Positions 60,550 to 64,000 of a stretch of DNA of 64,000 nt are shown piece by piece. Positions within the stretch are counted from its first letter, which is position 1, and every line of letters begins with the position of its first letter. The position numbers and the translations under genes were made by a program. The stretch comes from Hydrogenophilales bacterium 16-64-46 (GTDB lineage Bacteria > Pseudomonadota > Gammaproteobacteria > Burkholderiales > Thiobacillaceae). The notes under the pieces were generated by a model, which saw only the letters and a program-made list of their open reading frames with translations, searched no databases and was not told the origin of the DNA. The stretch covers positions 124,001 to 188,000 of the forward strand of contig NCGY01000001.1 of the NCBI GenBank assembly GCA_002281775.1. The letters are read 5' to 3'.

Positions 60550-60920
60550 GATCGATCCTCCACTGCGTAAAGCGCGGTCCCGCGCACCGCCCTGCCGTCC
60601 GCAGCGAGCTCGAGCACCTCCGCCGAGAGGCCGCGATGGCCGCGATACAGAACCGTGATGCAGTCCACGCCGGTCAGCATGTCGACCAGCTCGAAATGCA
60701 GGGCGGGCAGGGCGGCCAGCGCCGCCGTCCAGTAGGCGCGCAGGCGCGTCTTGCCGACCAGCCTGCCGCCGGGCTCGCCGGCGAAGCGGGCGACGAACGG
60801 CGAGGCGAAGATGCAGTCGTCGCTGTAGTGCGCGAGCACCGCATCGAGATCGCGCGCATTCCAGGCGGCGATCCAGTCCTCGGCAAAGGCACGGGCGGCG
60901 TCGGGTGTCGGGTTCGGCAT
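60546..60920 (-). CDS. NTF2-like (SnoaL-type) protein
   Basis: 124 aa. The fold signature FAEDWIAAWNARDLDAVLAHYSDDCIFASPF is followed by a beta-sheet typical of the NTF2-like superfamily. Such proteins include ketosteroid-isomerase-like enzymes and unknowns. It is the first gene in the coupled operon facing the MocR-type gene. Confidence 0.8.
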   Translation of the reverse strand: MPNPTPDAARAFAEDWIAAWNARDLDAVLAHYSDDCIFASPFVARFAGEPGGRLVGKTRLRAYWTAALAALPALHFELVDMLTGVDCITVLYRGHRGLSAEVLELAADGRAVRGTALYAVEDRS

Positions 60921-60995
60921 GGTCGTTCCTCACAGGGGGCAACAGCGCGGGAAGCGCGCTTCCTGGTGCCCACTGTAGTCATCGTCGGGCTGGCA

Positions 60996-61080
60996 ATACA
61001 GATTCAGAATTGCTAAATTGACGCAGTACAGATTTCTTTGTCCGAAAACTGTACTGGCTCCGAACGGGCCGAACTGTATC
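60996..61080. promoter_or_regulatory. Repeated operator-like motifs between MocR gene and its divergent operon
   Basis: ATACAGATT (60996-61004) and GTACAGATT (61026-61034) are direct repeats 30 bases apart; AACTGTACT (61047-61055) and AACTGTATC (61072-61080) carry the same TACAG-type word inverted, 25 bases apart. Such paired repeats suit a dimeric MocR/GntR regulator acting on both divergent promoters. Confidence 0.5.
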
Positions 61081-61094
61081 GGGAGGCATCCACC

Positions 61095-62501
61095 ATGACC
61101 GCGCTCTACCAGAATGTCGCCGCCGAGCTGGCGCAACGCATCACCGAAGGCCATTACGCCCCCGGCACGCGTCTGCCGGGCGTGCGCAGCGTGGCGCGCC
61201 AGCGTGGCGTCAGCGTCGCCACCGTGGTGGCCGCCTACCGCAGGCTGGAGGACGAGGGGCAGATCGAGGCGCGCGCGCGATCCGGCTTCTACGTGCGCGC
61301 GCGCCGGCCGCTGCACACCATCGAACCCGAACGCAGGACCGCCGCCCCGCGGCCGCGCCTGGTGAGCGGGCAGGACATGGCCATGGCGCTGATCAAGGCG
61401 TCCAGCGACCCGGGCATCGTCCAGCTGGGGGCCGCCGTGCCGGATCCCGACTTCCTGCCCACCCGGGCCGTGGCGAGTGCCCTCGCCCGGGTAGCGCGCC
61501 TGCAGCGCACGCGCGCGGCAGGCTACATGATGCCGCCCGGCGCGCCCGAGCTGCGCCGGCAGATCGCCCGCCGCATGAGCGAGGCGGGCGGCCGCATCGC
61601 GGCCGACGACATCGTCGTCACCACCGGCTGCCAGGAAGCGCTGAGCCTCGCCCTGCGCGCCGTCACCCGGCCCGGCGACGTGGTCGCGGTCGAGTCGCCC
61701 GCCTTTTACGGCCTGCTGCACGTGATGGAGTCGCTGGGGCTGGAGGCGCTGGAGATTCCCTCGCACCCGCGCGAGGGGATGGCGCTCGACGCGCTGGGCT
61801 TTGCCCTGGAGCGCTGGCCGGTGAAAGCCTGCGTGGTCGTACCCAACTTCAGCAACCCGCTCGGCTTTCTGATGCCGGATGCCAAGAAGCGCGCGCTCGT
61901 CAACCTGCTGGGCCAGCACGGCATCCCGCTCATCGAGGACGACATCTATGGCGACCTCGGCTTCGGCCCGCGCCGGCCCAGCACCTGCATGGGCCTCGCG
62001 CCGCGTGCCGACATCCTCCATTGCAGCTCGTTTTCCAAGAGCCTCGCCCCCGGCCTGCGCGTGGGCTGGGTCGCCGCCGGAAAACATCGCGAACGCGTCG
62101 AATACCTCAAATACGTGAGCAGCATCGCCAGCCCCTCTGTCCCGCAGCTGGCCGTGGCCGAGCTGCTGGAAAGCGGCCGCTACGACCGTTACCTGCGCGA
62201 AGTGCGCGGCCGCTACGCCAGCGCAGTGGCGCGCATGGCTGACGCGGTGATGAAGTATTTTCCCGAGGGCACGCGGGTGGCGCAGCCGCAGGGCGGCTTC
62301 GTGCTATGGGTGGAACTGCCGGCCGGAGTCGACAGCTTCGAACTCGCCCGCCGCGCGCTGAAGGCAGGCGTGAGCGTCGCCCCGGGGCCGCTGTTCTCCG
62401 CGAGCGGAAAATTCCGCAACTTCATCCGCCTGTCGTGCGCGCGGGTGTGGGACGACAGGCTGGAACGGGCGCTGATCAAGCTGGCTGCGTTGGCGAGATA
62501 A
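61095..62501 (+). CDS. MocR-type regulator (GntR HTH plus aminotransferase fold)
   Basis: 468 aa from ATG 61095 (GGGAGG upstream). Residues ~1-70 are a GntR winged helix (ALYQNVAAELAQRITEGHYAPGTRLPGVRSVARQRGVSVATVVAAYRRLE, with the typical ARSGFYV end). The rest is a fold-type-I aminotransferase domain with the PLP-lysine in SFSKSLAPGLRVGW. MocR proteins usually use PLP or an amino compound as effector. The divergent NTF2-LysE-70aa-DinB operon is the likely target. Confidence 0.9.
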   Translation: MTALYQNVAAELAQRITEGHYAPGTRLPGVRSVARQRGVSVATVVAAYRRLEDEGQIEARARSGFYVRARRPLHTIEPERRTAAPRPRLVSGQDMAMALIKASSDPGIVQLGAAVPDPDFLPTRAVASALARVARLQRTRAAGYMMPPGAPELRRQIARRMSEAGGRIAADDIVVTTGCQEALSLALRAVTRPGDVVAVESPAFYGLLHVMESLGLEALEIPSHPREGMALDALGFALERWPVKACVVVPNFSNPLGFLMPDAKKRALVNLLGQHGIPLIEDDIYGDLGFGPRRPSTCMGLAPRADILHCSSFSKSLAPGLRVGWVAAGKHRERVEYLKYVSSIASPSVPQLAVAELLESGRYDRYLREVRGRYASAVARMADAVMKYFPEGTRVAQPQGGFVLWVELPAGVDSFELARRALKAGVSVAPGPLFSASGKFRNFIRLSCARVWDDRLERALIKLAALAR

Positions 62502-62554
62502 GCCCGGCTGCGGATGCCGGGTCATGCGGGTTGGCTGGCCGCGCCGACTGCGCT

Positions 62555-62956
62555 TCAGAAGAACACCGCCAGCGCGGCGTAGCGCGCGAGCTTGCCGGCG
62601 GTGACCAGGAGCAGGAAATTGGCAAACGGCACCCGCAACACGCCGGCGACCAGGCACAGCGGATCGCCCACCAGCGGCAGCCAGGCCAGGAGCAGGCTCG
62701 CCTGGCCGTAGCGACCGAACCAGGCTTGGGCGCGACGGATGCTGCCTTCGGCCTTGTCGCTGCGCGCGAGCGCCGTGCGGCCGAATCGCCCCATGCCCCA
62801 GGTGATGACGCTGCCGAGCACGTTGCCCGCGGTGGCGACGAGCACGCTCGCGAGCGGGTCGGCGCCCTGCTGGAGGCGGACGAGCAGCAGGGCCTCCGAG
62901 CCGCCGGGAAAGAGCGTGGAGGAAAGCAGTGCGGAGCCGAAGAGGAGCCAGTCCAT
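62555..62956 (-). CDS. YqaA/DedA-like small membrane protein
   Basis: 133 aa with three or four hydrophobic segments. The YqaA start LLFGSALLSSTLFPGGSEALL, the GNVLGSVITWGMGRFG loop and the RYGQASLLLAWLPLVGDPLCLVAG end are typical of this SNARE-associated/DedA-related group. Related proteins affect membrane homeostasis or lipid flipping; not shown for this one. Confidence 0.88.
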   Translation of the reverse strand: MDWLLFGSALLSSTLFPGGSEALLLVRLQQGADPLASVLVATAGNVLGSVITWGMGRFGRTALARSDKAEGSIRRAQAWFGRYGQASLLLAWLPLVGDPLCLVAGVLRVPFANFLLLVTAGKLARYAALAVFF

Positions 62957-63149
62957 CGATCGCTTGCAGGTCAGGTCAGGTCAGGAAGCCCCGTGCCGGG
63001 AGGCGTGGGGCAGTTGATCGATATTGTCAATCATATGTATCCAGATTATTTGCTGGATCGGGGTTCGTGTCATCCTTACCATGGTCTCAATCCCGGCAGG
63101 CACCGCCCGCTGGGTGGGCTGACAAAACGACAATCCAACCGGAGAACCC

Positions 63150-64000
63150 ATGCATCCCCTCCTCATCGTCGGTTCGGGCCTCGCGGGCTACACCCTGCTG
63201 AGGGAAATCCGCAGGCGCGACGCCGACACCCCGGTGACGCTCATCACCGCCGATGACGGGGTGTTCTATTCCAAGCCCACTCTGTCGAACGCGCTGGCGG
63301 CCGGCAAGACCGCCGTTGAGCTGGCCAGCGCCGGCGCGGCGAAAATGGCGGCCGACCTCAAGGCGACGGTGCTGCCGCACACCCGCGTCACCGCGCTCGA
63401 CCCGCGCGGCCAGCGCCTGCGCACGGCTGATGCCGAGTTCGAATACGGCAAGCTTGTCCTCGCGCTCGGGGCCGATCCGTATGCACATGGCTTGACCGGC
63501 AGTGGTGCCGATCAGGTGCTGATGGTCAACGACCTCGCCGGCTATGCGCGTTTCCGCGAGGCCATTGCAGGAAAGAAGCGGGTGGTGGTGCTGGGCGGCG
63601 GGCTCATCGGCTGCGAGTTTGCCAACGACCTGGCAGCGGCGGGTTACGTGGTTGCCGTCGTGCATCTGGGCGCCTGGCCGCTGGAGCGCCTGCTGCCCAT
63701 GGAAGCGGGCAAGCGGCTTGCCGACAGCCTCGCCGCGCTCGGTGTGCAGTGGCATTTCGCTCGCAACGCCAGGCAGGTCGAGCGCACCGACATTGGTCTG
63801 CGCCTGAGCCTCGACAACGGTGAGACCTTGTTCGCCGATGTGGTGCTCTCCGCCATCGGTCTCAAGCCCCGTACCCAGCTCGCGGCGGCGGCTGGTGTAC
63901 CTGTCAACCGCGGCATCCAGACCGACCGCTTCCTCGAAACCGGTGCCGCCAACGTGCACGCCCTGGGCGACTGCGCCGAGGTCGAGGGACGGGTTCTGCC
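63150..64000 (+). CDS. Rubredoxin-reductase-like FAD/NAD(P) oxidoreductase, 5' part
   Basis: The frame opens at ATG 63150 and runs off the window end after 283 codons. HPLLIVGSGLAGYTLLREIRRR is the FAD-binding start; RVVVLGGGLIGCEFANDLAAAGY the NAD(P)H-binding motif; NVHALGDCAEV the second FAD motif. This order is typical of rubredoxin/nitrite-type pyridine-nucleotide oxidoreductases (AlkT/NorW-like). A rubredoxin partner is not in view, so the assignment to that subgroup is tentative. Confidence 0.85.
   Translation, partial: MHPLLIVGSGLAGYTLLREIRRRDADTPVTLITADDGVFYSKPTLSNALAAGKTAVELASAGAAKMAADLKATVLPHTRVTALDPRGQRLRTADAEFEYGKLVLALGADPYAHGLTGSGADQVLMVNDLAGYARFREAIAGKKRVVVLGGGLIGCEFANDLAAAGYVVAVVHLGAWPLERLLPMEAGKRLADSLAALGVQWHFARNARQVERTDIGLRLSLDNGETLFADVVLSAIGLKPRTQLAAAAGVPVNRGIQTDRFLETGAANVHALGDCAEVEGRVL

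Noticed and set aside
63014..63028. TTGAT-N4-ATTGT as an FNR/CRP-type box before the rubredoxin-reductase-like gene
   Set aside because: The right half matches ATCAA poorly; not enough for a call.
1..64000. tRNA, rRNA, transposase or integrase genes
   Set aside because: I found no cloverleaf-like sequence, rRNA segment, DDE transposase, IntI or tyrosine recombinase by reading either strand; a covariance or HMM search would settle it.

Overview
The window is bacterial chromosome, GC-rich outside a few islands, with closely packed genes that often overlap by ATGA. Gene content points to a Gram-negative betaproteobacterium, and the mix of a sulfide:quinone-oxidoreductase-like enzyme, a DsrC/TusE-like protein and two ubiquinone hydroxylases suggests something like Thiobacillus. 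The lineage is inferred from gene content, not from a marker-gene search.

Layout. 0-18.5 kb is mostly core: the end of a molybdopterin oxidoreductase, glyQS, gmhB-plsC-ygjP-gloA, then rsmA/pdxA/surA/lptD on the minus strand facing amgK. The cell-wall recycling pair amgK and murU is split by a HigBA-type toxin-antitoxin module and a palindromic intergenic element. pepP, two ubi hydroxylases, dsbC and a methyltransferase follow. 19.2-20.6 kb is AT-richer and looks like a short integron cassette array: three small ORFs, each followed by an attC-like site, with no integrase in view. 20.8-25.2 kb holds a LysR regulator, a TusE/DsrC-like protein, an HPP membrane protein and a GH15 glucoamylase-like enzyme.

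25.4-38.5 kb appears to be one regulatory unit. An NtrC-type two-component system (30.5-33.3 kb) is surrounded by four sequences matching the -24/-12 (GG-N10-GC) promoter of sigma-54. They lie in front of a DegP-type protease, a yfdX operon, a second yfdX gene that leads into the kinase and regulator, and an operon of an SQR-like flavoprotein, a small membrane protein, an EmrAB-like pump and an HtrA-like protein that has lost its whole catalytic triad. Together they suggest a ZraSR-like envelope or reactive-sulfur stress regulon.

38.5-43.8 kb carries a ZIP transporter, an acetyltransferase, oxyR, a DUF202 protein and modABC. A complete type II-C CRISPR-Cas9 locus (about 43.9-51.7 kb) sits exactly between modA and its likely regulator gene modE. 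It has an array of 46 identical 36-nt repeats with 45 spacers of 30 nt, a terminator, cas2, cas1, a 1080-aa Cas9 and a Neisseria-like tracrRNA whose terminator overlaps the modE stop codon.

52-64 kb carries a cardiolipin-synthase-like enzyme, a tripartite RND efflux operon, a MocR-type regulator divergent from a translationally coupled four-gene operon (NTF2-like, LysE exporter, 70-aa basic protein, DinB-like), a YqaA-like membrane protein and the start of a rubredoxin-reductase-like flavoprotein. I saw no rRNA, tRNA or intact insertion sequence.
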